Below, one piece after another: positions 1-6,706 of a DNA stretch of 8,997 bases; positions within the stretch are counted from its first letter, which is position 1; the number at the start of each line of letters is the position of its first letter. The stretch comes from an uncultured Haloferula sp. (lineage in GTDB: Bacteria > Verrucomicrobiota > Verrucomicrobiae > Verrucomicrobiales > Akkermansiaceae): positions 1 to 8,997 of the forward strand of contig CAMPGU010000165.1 in NCBI GenBank assembly GCA_946885645.1, given 5' to 3'. The position numbers and the translations under genes were made by a program. The notes below the pieces were generated by a model. The model was not told the origin of the DNA, did no database searches, and worked only from the letters and a program-made list of their open reading frames with translations.

Positions 1-11
1 CGGCGGCGGTC

Positions 12-611
12 ATGTGGGCTGGCCTGCTCGTGATCTGCTGGCGGCCTTGGCCACGGCGCGCCGCACCGCTCGCCCTCCTTCCGATCGCAGCGATCCCCTT
101 TCTCCTGCCGGCAAAGGAGCTGGATCGGGATGCTCTGAGGAAAAGCTATGTCGCGGGGATGCGGGGATTCGAGGGCTGCTCCTACGTCTGGGGCGGCGAG
201 AGTGCGCGCGGGATCGACTGCTCCGGCCTTCCACGGCGGGCGCTCCGGGATGCGCTGCGAATCCAGGCATTGCACGGAAACGGCACTGCCGCCCGCCTAT
301 GGCTGGAGCAGTGGTGGTTCGACACCAGCGCCCGGGCGCTGAAGGCGGGATACCGCGATTTCACCCGGCCTACCGGGGTCGAAGGATGGCTTCAGGAGCT
401 TGATTTCGAGAGCATCGAAGCCGGCGATCTCGCCGTGACGGATGACGGCCGCCATGTCCTGATCTATCTCGGCGAGGGCGAGTGGACCCAGGCGGATCCG
501 GGACCTGGGCGCGTGCTCACGGCGAGACCGCACCGGGATGACAATCCGTGGTTCGCCTCGCGCGTGAGCATCCATCGCTGGATGATCCTGGACCCGCCCG
601 TATCGCTATAA
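12..611 (+). CDS. NlpC/P60-family cysteine peptidase with N-terminal membrane segment (possibly 5'-truncated)
   Basis: Predicted cell-wall-type cysteine hydrolase. The NlpC/P60 signature is visible: YVWGGES at residues 58-64 leads into DCSGL at 69-73, with Cys70 the expected nucleophile, and RHVLIYLGEGEWTQADPG (147-164) supplies the expected catalytic His148 and a polar third residue. Members of this family usually cleave peptide bonds in peptidoglycan stem peptides. About 18 hydrophobic residues (16-33) form a membrane anchor or the last helix of a longer membrane region, so the catalytic domain probably faces the periplasm. The frame stays open to the left edge of the window and the residues before Met1 are also hydrophobic, so the true start may lie upstream. 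The insert between the Cys and His motifs, rich in Trp and charged residues, is longer than in minimal NlpC domains. The stop is 11 bases from the stop of the convergent gene. The family call is fairly sure; substrate and start are not. Confidence 0.72.
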   Translation: MWAGLLVICWRPWPRRAAPLALLPIAAIPFLLPAKELDRDALRKSYVAGMRGFEGCSYVWGGESARGIDCSGLPRRALRDALRIQALHGNGTAARLWLEQWWFDTSARALKAGYRDFTRPTGVEGWLQELDFESIEAGDLAVTDDGRHVLIYLGEGEWTQADPGPGRVLTARPHRDDNPWFASRVSIHRWMILDPPVSL

Positions 612-622
612 GCTCGCGGCAA

Positions 623-1027
623 TCATGCACCGCGACAGGGCTGCCGCTTCAGGATCCCGGTGATCTCCATCACCCGCTCTCCGGCGGGAGTCTGCCACGA
701 GATGCGATCACCGATCCCCCGGCCCAGCGCCGCTAGCCCCACCGGCGTGAGCGTGGAGATCCTGTCGGTATCGAGATCCTCCTCCTGCGGCATCACGATT
801 TCCGGCTTGTACCAATCGCTACTGTCCATGGCGGAAACCAAAGTAATGCGGTCGGAAATGCCGACCCTCGACTCCAGCTCGACAGGGTCCCGGGAGACGG
901 CGGTTTCGGCCAGCATCCGGGCCAACGCGGTTTTCTGTTCTCCGCCCAGCCGGGGCAGGGAATTGGAGTCCAGCAGACCTTCGAGGCACGACAGATCGGC
1001 CTCGTCTAACAAACGAAGTGCTTTCAT
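623..1027 (-). CDS. Rnk-like GreA/GreB C-terminal-domain protein
   Basis: A 134-residue protein resembling Rnk (136 residues in E. coli), a Gre-factor relative that binds RNA polymerase and was named as a regulator of nucleoside diphosphate kinase. The FKBP-like GreA/GreB C-terminal fold is indicated by ESRVGISDRITL (52-63) and by STLTPVGLAALGRGIGD (91-107), close to the Rnk/Gre motif 'L-x-PVG-x-ALLG-x-x-x-GD'. A short helical region (about 1-45) precedes it, too short for the long GreA coiled coil, so transcript-cleavage activity is not expected. I chose the ATG at 1025-1027 because MKALRLLDEADL begins like family members. The frame extends 33 more codons upstream to a TTG at 1126, but that part looks like non-coding leader. 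No Shine-Dalgarno motif precedes the chosen start. It is divergent from priA and convergent with the peptidase gene. It could be an uncharacterised Gre-C paralogue rather than an Rnk orthologue. Confidence 0.8.
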   Translation of the reverse strand: MKALRLLDEADLSCLEGLLDSNSLPRLGGEQKTALARMLAETAVSRDPVELESRVGISDRITLVSAMDSSDWYKPEIVMPQEEDLDTDRISTLTPVGLAALGRGIGDRISWQTPAGERVMEITGILKRQPCRGA

Positions 1028-1071
1028 GAAAAAAGAGGAGCATGCGGGTCCGGCAAAAAGACCGGAGCCGC

Positions 1072-1083
1072 GGTTCAAGAACC
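1072..1083. repeat. 12-base inverted repeat GGTTC-AA-GAACC
   Basis: Perfect 5-base arms separated by two bases, 45-56 bases upstream of the Rnk-like start on the minus strand. A site this compact and symmetrical could be a dimeric-regulator operator. It sits beside a second short repeat (TCCGG, 8-base loop, CCGGA, 1049-1066) in the presumed leader of the same gene. No regulator is identified, and a chance origin is possible in GC-rich DNA. Confidence 0.3.
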
Positions 1084-1184
1084 AAGAAACGGATTGCAGG
1101 GACGGCCTCGGAAAAATCCTCCTCAAGGAAGCCGCCCGCTTAGACCCGGAAAGCAGCCATTCGGTGGGCGCACCACCCCTCCGT

Positions 1185-1207
1185 GCACCCCGCTGCAGAG
1201 CGGGTGC
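1185..1207. repeat. Strong GC-rich hairpin in the rnk-like/priA gap
   Basis: The arms GCACCCCGCT (1185-1194) and AGCGGGTGC (1199-1207) pair over nine bases with one bulged C and enclose a GCAG tetraloop. No T-run follows on either strand, so it is not a classical intrinsic terminator. It lies at the centre of the divergent gap, about 180 bases before priA and 160 bases before the Rnk-like gene. It could be part of a structured RNA, a repeat element or a leader structure. Confidence 0.5.
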
Positions 1208-1390
1208 GAGGAAGATTCATGGTGATGGCTCGAACTGGCATGGAAACCACGAGCTTAAGCGTTGCCCGCCGCGCTTCAACCGGAAACGACACCCATTTCA
1301 CCTGAAAGATCGCGCCCGCGGCTCCAGCGGACATTGCGCCGCGAGATCATGGTTGGACGTCGGCCTCCCGATGTCCGACGCTCCGGCCAG

Positions 1391-3622
1391 ATGCCCGCCG
1401 CCCGCGTCCTCATCGACGGCCCTTCCGAGCTCGTCTTCGACTACGCCATCCCCGAAGGCCTTCCCGTGGTCGCGGGCTGCCGGGTGCGCATCCCGCTGCG
1501 GAACAAGCTTTCCCACGGCACGGTCCTGGACGTGGTGGAAGCCCCCGGCGACCTCGGTTTTTCCCTCAGGCCCTTGCATTCCCTCAGCGACCCGGAGCCG
1601 CTGATTACCCCCAAGCTGCTGGAGGCGGGCAAGTGGATCGCCAGCTACTACGGGTGCAGTATCGAGAGCGTGATACGCGCGCTGCTCCCGGAAGCGGTGC
1701 GGACGGAGGACAATTCCGCGAAGGTGCGGAAGACCGTGCAGATCGAGCGGGAGCCGGAAGCCGAGGTGCTCGCCAGGATCACGAAGCGTGCGCCGAAGCA
1801 GGCGGCGATCCTCTCCCTCCTGAGCCATGCGCCGGAGGGAAAGATCGCCTTGGCCGATCTGGGCGAGGGAGCTTCCGCCGCCGTGAAATCACTGGCCAAG
1901 CAAGGACTGGTCACGCTCCGCGAGGAGGAGGTCCGCCGCGATCCCGAGGCGGACGGGATCGAGGAAATCGTCCCGGATTCTCCCCTGCCGCTCAATGAAG
2001 AGCAGGAAGCGGCACTCGAGGTCGTCCTCTCTTGCCTGCAGACGCCCGCTTCGGAGACCCGGCCGCCGATCCTGCTTCACGGCGTCACCGGCTCCGGCAA
2101 AACCGAAGTCTATCTCCAAGCGGCGCGCCGGACGCTGGACCTGGGAAAAACGGTGCTGGTGCTGGTTCCCGAAATCTCGCTGACCCCGCAGACCGTCCGC
2201 CGCTTCCGCGCGCGCTTCGCGGCGATGCAGGATCAGGTGGCGGTGCTGCATTCCAATCTTTCGCAAGGCGAGCGCTTCGACGAGTGGCACCGGATCCGGA
2301 AAGGCAAAGCCCGCATCGTCATCGGCGCGCGCTCGGCGGTCTTCGCTCCCCTGCCGGACCTGGGCCTGATCCTGGTGGATGAAGAGCACGAAAACTCTTA
2401 TAAGCAGGACCAGATCCCCCGCTACCACGGGCGCGATGTCGCCGTCCTGCGGGCCTCACTCGAAGGCTGCACGATTGTCCTGGGCTCGGCCACGCCTTCG
2501 CTTGAATCGTTCCGCAATACCCTCGACGGCAAATACAAGCTGGTCCGGCTGATGAAGCGGGCGGATGGCCAGTCGCTGCCGCTCATCCGCGTGCTGGACA
2601 TGCGCCTGGAGTCGAAGAAGCACAAGGGCGGCATGGCGATCCTCTCCGACCGGCTGCGGACCGCGCTGGAGCAGCGGATCGAGAAGAACGAACAATCCAT
2701 CCTTTTCCTGAACCGCCGGGGTTTCGCGCGCTCGCTCCAGTGTCCCTCGTGCGGGCACGTGTGCATGTGTCCCCACTGTGCGGTCTCCCTGACCTACCAT
2801 CGGGACGACGAGCGCCTGATGTGCCACATCTGCGGCCACCAGGCCGTCGTGCCGCGGAAGTGCCCCGAATGCCGCGATCCCGCGATCGCGCTCCAGGGAT
2901 TCGGCACCCAGAAGGTGGAGGAAGTGCTGGCAAAGGTGCTGCCCTCCGCGCGGATCGCCCGCATCGATGCGGATGCGATGCGGAAGAAGCACGCGCTGCG
3001 CGACCTGCTGAATGCCTTCCAAGCGCGCAAGATCGACGTGCTGGTGGGGACCCAGATGATCGCCAAGGGCCTGCATTTCCCGAATGTCACGCTGGTCGGC
3101 ATCCTCAATGCGGACATCGGCCTGCACGTGCCGGACTTCCGGGCGGGCGAGCGGACCTTCTCGCTGCTCACCCAGGTAGCCGGACGGGCGGGGCGGGGCG
3201 AACTGGAGGGCGAAGTGATCGTCCAGACCTTCACGCCGCACTCCCCCTCGATCCAGTTCGCGCGGCATCACGACTTCGATGGCTTCGCCGAGCAGGAACT
3301 GGAGTTCCGGCGGCAATTCGAATACCCGCCCTTCTCCCATTGCGCGATGCTTACCAGCCGCTCGACCCACGAGCGCCGGGCGGAATTCACGCTCCAAACA
3401 CTTCACCGCCGGCTGAGCGAGGATTGCCCGCCCGGAGTCATTTTAGGGGAGCCTTTGCCGAGCCCTCTCGTGAAGTCCCACGGGCAGTTCCGCTTCCAAC
3501 TGATGCTCCGCAGCGCCAAGGCGCGTCCGCTGACGAAGCACGTGCAGCAGGTGCTGCAAAAGACTCCGCTGCCGGAAGACGTGACCGTGGTATTCGACAT
3601 GGACGCGTGGAATTTCACGTGA
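1391..3622 (+). CDS. priA: Primosomal protein N' (PriA), superfamily 2 replication-restart helicase
   Basis: PriA recognises abandoned forks and D-loops, unwinds the lagging arm and starts loading of the replicative helicase. From the ATG at 1391 it has 743 residues (E. coli 732). The N-terminal 3'-DNA-binding domain (about 1-100) starts with the typical VLIDGPSELVFDYAIPEGL. Helicase motifs follow: Walker A GVTGSGKTE (231-239), Walker B DEEH followed by ENSYKQ (from 330), GSATPSLES (motif III), GTQMIAKG (553-560) and QVAGRAGRG (595-603). Between the helicase lobes lies the zinc-binding insertion with CPSC at 451 and CPEC ending at 494, plus intervening CxxC pairs, so all eight expected metal ligands appear present. 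Upstream in-frame starts exist at 1349 (ATG) and 1262 (TTG), adding 14 or 43 residues of low-complexity Arg/Pro sequence. I prefer 1391 because family homology begins there, although no start has a clear ribosome binding site. Function is secure; the start is moderately sure. Confidence 0.95.
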   Translation: MPAARVLIDGPSELVFDYAIPEGLPVVAGCRVRIPLRNKLSHGTVLDVVEAPGDLGFSLRPLHSLSDPEPLITPKLLEAGKWIASYYGCSIESVIRALLPEAVRTEDNSAKVRKTVQIEREPEAEVLARITKRAPKQAAILSLLSHAPEGKIALADLGEGASAAVKSLAKQGLVTLREEEVRRDPEADGIEEIVPDSPLPLNEEQEAALEVVLSCLQTPASETRPPILLHGVTGSGKTEVYLQAARRTLDLGKTVLVLVPEISLTPQTVRRFRARFAAMQDQVAVLHSNLSQGERFDEWHRIRKGKARIVIGARSAVFAPLPDLGLILVDEEHENSYKQDQIPRYHGRDVAVLRASLEGCTIVLGSATPSLESFRNTLDGKYKLVRLMKRADGQSLPLIRVLDMRLESKKHKGGMAILSDRLRTALEQRIEKNEQSILFLNRRGFARSLQCPSCGHVCMCPHCAVSLTYHRDDERLMCHICGHQAVVPRKCPECRDPAIALQGFGTQKVEEVLAKVLPSARIARIDADAMRKKHALRDLLNAFQARKIDVLVGTQMIAKGLHFPNVTLVGILNADIGLHVPDFRAGERTFSLLTQVAGRAGRGELEGEVIVQTFTPHSPSIQFARHHDFDGFAEQELEFRRQFEYPPFSHCAMLTSRSTHERRAEFTLQTLHRRLSEDCPPGVILGEPLPSPLVKSHGQFRFQLMLRSAKARPLTKHVQQVLQKTPLPEDVTVVFDMDAWNFT

Positions 3623-3637
3623 CCCGGGATCCCCGGG
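3623..3637. repeat. Short GC hairpin just after the priA stop
   Basis: CCCGG (3623-3627) and CCGGG (3633-3637) pair around a GATCC loop directly after the priA TGA. No T-run follows, so intrinsic termination is doubtful. It may still slow polymerase or protect the 3' end of the priA message before eutB, which starts 44 bases further on. Confidence 0.35.
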
Positions 3638-3680
3638 AAAGAGCTCCCCACGCGGCGCGGCTCCTGCTAAAAGGCCGCAC

Positions 3681-5078
3681 ATGCCTTGGAGCATCGCCCT
3701 CGCCGGAAAGAGCCACCACTTCGCCGACCTGCGGACGCTGATGGCGAAGGCCACCCCTTTGCGCTCCGGGGACATGCTGGCGGGTCTGGCGGCGGAATCG
3801 GCGGAGGAGCGGGTGGCCGCGCAGTATGTGCTCGCGGACCTGCCGCTCGCGCATTTTCTGGAGGACCTGCTGGTTCCCTACGAGGAGGACGAGGTGAGCC
3901 GCTTGATCGCGGACCGCCATGACAAGCAAGCCTTCAACGTGGTGGCGGGTCTCAGCGTCGGTGAATTCCGGGACTGGCTCTTGTGCTACGAGACCGATGC
4001 CGCCACGCTGGCCGCTCTGGCACCGGGCCTCACTCCAGAGATGGTCGCAGCCGTCAGCAAGATCATGGCGAACCAGGATCTGATCCTGGTGGCTTCGAAG
4101 TGCGAGGTCGTGAGCCGCTTTCGCAACACCCTCGGCCTTCCCGGCAGGCTCTCCGTCCGCCTCCAGCCGAACCACCCGGCGGACGATCTGCGGGGCATCG
4201 CCGCTTCAATGCTCGACGGGCTTCTGCTCGGTTGCGGCGATGCCGTGATCGGCATCAATCCGGCCACCGACCAAGTGTCCACGGTGTGCTCGCTGCTCGA
4301 CCTCATGGACGGGCTGATCTCGCGTTACGAGATCCCCACCCAATCCTGTGTGCTCGCGCATGTGACCACACAGATGCGGGCGATGGAGGAAGGAGCGCCG
4401 CTCGATCTTGTATTCCAATCCATCGCGGGTTCGGAGGCGGCGAACAAGAGCTTCGGGATCAATCTCGCGCTACTTGCCGAGGCACGGGATGCTGCCCTAT
4501 CGCTGAAACGGGGCACGCTGGGAAACAACGTGATGTACTTCGAGACCGGGCAAGGGAGCGCTCTCTCGGCGGACGCCCACCATGGCGTGGACCAGCAGAC
4601 GATGGAGGCCCGGGCCTACGCGGTGGCGCGGGAGTTTCAACCGCTGCTGGTCAACACCGTCGTCGGATTCATCGGGCCGGAATATCTCTACGATGGGAAG
4701 CAGATCACCCGCGCCGGGCTGGAAGACCATTTCTGCGGCAAGCTGCTCGGCCTGCCGATGGGCTGCGATGCCTGCTACACGAACCACGCGGAGGCGGATC
4801 AGGACGACATGGACAATCTGCTCACCCTGCTGGGGGTGGCGGGTTGCAACTACATCATGGGGGTGCCCGGTGCGGACGATATCATGCTCGGCTATCAGTC
4901 CACCTCCTTTCACGATGCCCATTACCTGCGGCAGGTTTTGAAGAAGCGGCCCGCACCGGAGTTCGAGCATTGGCTGGAGAAAGCCGGCATCGCGGACGAG
5001 CGGGGCTGCCTGCTGGAAAACCCGCGGGCACTGCCGGGAGCGCAGCGGCTGCTGAAACTCGAAGCGGCGGGCTCATGA
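3681..5078 (+). CDS. eutB: Ethanolamine ammonia-lyase large (alpha) subunit EutB
   Basis: Catalytic subunit of the adenosylcobalamin-dependent lyase that converts ethanolamine to acetaldehyde and ammonia. At 465 residues it aligns over its whole length with the 453-residue enteric protein. The TIM-barrel active-site residues known from E. coli EutB are all visible: Arg160 and Gln162 in VRLQPN, Asn193 in GINPAT, Glu288 in YFETGQGSALSA and Asp363 in GCDACYTNHAEADQ. Other near-invariant stretches are RSGD (28-31), PTQSCVLAHVTTQ (219-231), VNTVVGFIGPEYLY (324-337) and CNYIMGVPGADDIML (389-403). The ATG at 3681 gives the usual N-terminus, with a modest AAGG motif 8 bases upstream. The gene overlaps eutC by ATGA, so the subunits are translationally coupled and presumably made together as the alpha6-beta6 enzyme. 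No EutA reactivase, permease or shell gene is next to it. Identification is secure. Confidence 0.97.
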   Translation: MPWSIALAGKSHHFADLRTLMAKATPLRSGDMLAGLAAESAEERVAAQYVLADLPLAHFLEDLLVPYEEDEVSRLIADRHDKQAFNVVAGLSVGEFRDWLLCYETDAATLAALAPGLTPEMVAAVSKIMANQDLILVASKCEVVSRFRNTLGLPGRLSVRLQPNHPADDLRGIAASMLDGLLLGCGDAVIGINPATDQVSTVCSLLDLMDGLISRYEIPTQSCVLAHVTTQMRAMEEGAPLDLVFQSIAGSEAANKSFGINLALLAEARDAALSLKRGTLGNNVMYFETGQGSALSADAHHGVDQQTMEARAYAVAREFQPLLVNTVVGFIGPEYLYDGKQITRAGLEDHFCGKLLGLPMGCDACYTNHAEADQDDMDNLLTLLGVAGCNYIMGVPGADDIMLGYQSTSFHDAHYLRQVLKKRPAPEFEHWLEKAGIADERGCLLENPRALPGAQRLLKLEAAGS

Positions 5079-5824
5079 GCGGCGACTCCGGCTCATTCCT
5101 GCGGCAGTGGACAAGCGCACGGGTGGCGCTCGGCAGATCCGGCGGCTCGCTGCCCTGTCACGGGCTGCTCGACTTCCGGTTGTCGCACGCGCGGGCGCGG
5201 GATGCGGTTCACCGGCCCTTTGACGCCCGCGCCCTGGCCGCGGAGGTCGATGCACCGGGCCATCCCGTCCGTTTCGTCCGTTCCCGGGTTTCCGACCGCT
5301 CGGTTTTCCTGCACCGTCCGGATCTAGGCCGGCGCCTTGCGCCGGAATCGCGGGCGGAGCTGGAAGAAATGAGGAGGCCGGAGGGTTTCGATCTCGCGGT
5401 CATCCTCGCCGACGGCCTGTCCGCCGCGGCGGTCGAACTGCAGGGCCCTCCCCTCCTGCGATCCCTGTTTCCCTTGCTGCCGGGATGGGCCTTGGCTCCC
5501 CTCGTCATCGCCTCCTTTGCCAGGGTGGCGCTTCAGGATGAGATCGGCCAGGCACTGGGCGCGCGCGCCGCGCTCATCCTGCTCGGGGAGCGCCCGGGGC
5601 TCGGCTCGCCCGATAGCCTCGGGGCCTACCTCGTCTGCAACCCGATGCCCGGCAACACGGACGCGCAGCGCAACTGCGTGTCGAATATCCGGCCCGCGGG
5701 GCTTCCGCCGGATCTGGCGGCCACCCGCCTTTCCTGGCTTCTCCACGAATCGCGGCGGCTCGGCTTCAGCGGGGTGGACCTCAAGGACCGTAGCAACACG
5801 CCCGCCATTACTCCGGGTCTTTGA
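5075..5824 (+). CDS. eutC: Ethanolamine ammonia-lyase small (beta) subunit EutC
   Basis: Small subunit that helps form the cobalamin-binding site of ethanolamine ammonia-lyase, partner of EutB. The family core is clear: FARVALQDEIGQALGAR (148-164), LILLGERPGLGSPDSLGAYLV (167-187) and CVSNIRPAGL (201-210), the last two contributing to cofactor contacts in solved EutBC structures. At 249 residues it is shorter than E. coli EutC (295). The shortfall is mainly at the N-terminus, where the enteric protein has an extension linked to encapsulation in the Eut microcompartment. Here the protein goes almost straight into the conserved start (about residue 8), which fits a freely cytosolic enzyme. The start is fixed by the ATGA overlap with eutB (ATG 5075-5077, eutB stop 5076-5078). 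No terminator is visible before creB, so read-through into creB is possible. Confidence 0.95.
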   Translation: MSGDSGSFLRQWTSARVALGRSGGSLPCHGLLDFRLSHARARDAVHRPFDARALAAEVDAPGHPVRFVRSRVSDRSVFLHRPDLGRRLAPESRAELEEMRRPEGFDLAVILADGLSAAAVELQGPPLLRSLFPLLPGWALAPLVIASFARVALQDEIGQALGARAALILLGERPGLGSPDSLGAYLVCNPMPGNTDAQRNCVSNIRPAGLPPDLAATRLSWLLHESRRLGFSGVDLKDRSNTPAITPGL

Positions 5825-5867
5825 CCGTAAGTTATTCGCATCCAGGATCGTTCTGGCTGGCATCCTT

Positions 5868-5894
5868 TTCATCTATTCTTCACCTTCCCTCCAC
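5868..5894 (+). promoter_or_regulatory. Cre-tag-like 11-base repeat upstream of creB
   Basis: Three pentamers lie in exact 11-base phase: TTCAT (5868-5872), TTCAC (5879-5883) and TCCAC (5890-5894). This is the spacing of the known CreB/BlrA site TTCAC-n6-TTCAC, with one exact and two single-mismatch half-sites. The array ends 34 bases before the creB ATG, a suitable place for an activator site. PhoB/OmpR-class regulators commonly bind direct repeats of about one helical turn, and CreB belongs to that class. A possible but poor -10 (GATACC, 5909-5914) follows. The inference is autoregulation by CreB. The imperfect half-sites make this weaker than the array after creC. Confidence 0.5.
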
Positions 5895-5928
5895 TCTCTC
5901 CGCTCTTCGATACCTGCTCCTTGCCGCC

Positions 5929-6615
<687 letters not shown>

Positions 6616-6662
6616 GCGGGACAAGACGGCACCGCGGGTAGGGAGAAGCCGGCTTTCCACGA

Positions 6663-6689
6663 CTCAGGTCTTGCGTCTTCCGCCCTGAG
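6663..6689. repeat. Inverted repeat in the creB-creC gap
   Basis: The arms CTCAGG (6663-6668) and CCTGAG (6684-6689) pair perfectly around a 15-base loop, ending 17 bases before the creC ATG within the 91-base gap. There is no T-run. It might modulate read-through or translation of creC. The gap itself has no phased TTCAC repeat and no ribosome binding site before creC, so creC is probably expressed by read-through from creB. Confidence 0.3.
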
Positions 6690-6706
6690 GCCCTCTGTCT
6701 CCGCCC

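Larger units (their letters stand above)
1028..1390. other. 363-base divergent intergenic region with several inverted repeats
   Basis: This gap lies between the divergent starts of the Rnk-like gene and priA and must carry promoters for both, though I see no convincing -35/-10 pair on either strand. It holds small inverted repeats at 1049-1066, 1072-1083 and 1185-1207, and a 7-base complementary pair CGCCCGC/GTGGGCG flanking about 24 bases near 1131-1170. On the minus strand a small hairpin (CTTCC, loop TTGA, GGAGG) is followed by ATTTTT around 1112-1130, a weak terminator-like shape. A 64-codon minus-strand frame (1140-1334) has no recognisable protein features, and I do not call it a gene. 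The concentration of structure suggests an RNA leader, a small RNA or a dispersed repeat, but none is identified. Confidence 0.45.

Noticed and set aside
1134..1160. CCCGGAAAGCAGCC, reminiscent of the SRP (4.5S) RNA apical loop
   Set aside because: The SRP core needs a GGAA tetraloop closed by C-G with the pattern UCCGGAAGGA then AGCA opposite a symmetric-loop strand. Here the bases next to GGAA do not close the loop and the 5' partner strand is missing.
1275..1301. TTCAA and TTCAC 22 bases apart upstream of priA, resembling the cre-tag grid
   Set aside because: The middle grid position (1286) does not match and no third half-site follows; two partial hits in a long gap are expected by chance.
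1140..1334. 64-codon minus-strand open frame in the rnk-like/priA gap
   Set aside because: It lacks a Shine-Dalgarno motif, recognisable domain or membrane pattern and overlaps strong hairpins; GC-rich DNA often leaves such frames open.
660..1604. 314-codon plus-strand frame across the Rnk-like gene and into priA
   Set aside because: Its product is low-complexity Ser/Arg/Pro sequence, and it runs antisense to one well-supported gene and out of frame with another, so it is a shadow frame.
2456..3406. 316-codon minus-strand frame inside priA
   Set aside because: It is antisense to conserved helicase motifs and has the His/Arg/Gly-rich composition typical of a reverse-strand shadow.
3614..3618. 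TTCAC at the end of priA, before eutB
   Set aside because: There is no partner pentamer 11 bases away on either side and it lies in coding sequence, so there is no support for CreB control of eutBC.
3983..5074. Long in-frame extension upstream of eutC inside eutB
   Set aside because: The residues are Arg/Gly/Ala-rich shadow sequence of eutB in another frame; EutC homology begins after the ATG at 5075.
5821..5850. TTGACC as a -35 hexamer for creB
   Set aside because: The hexamer 17 bases downstream (AGGATC) is a poor -10 and the site overlaps the eutC stop; the phased repeat further down is better supported as the control element.
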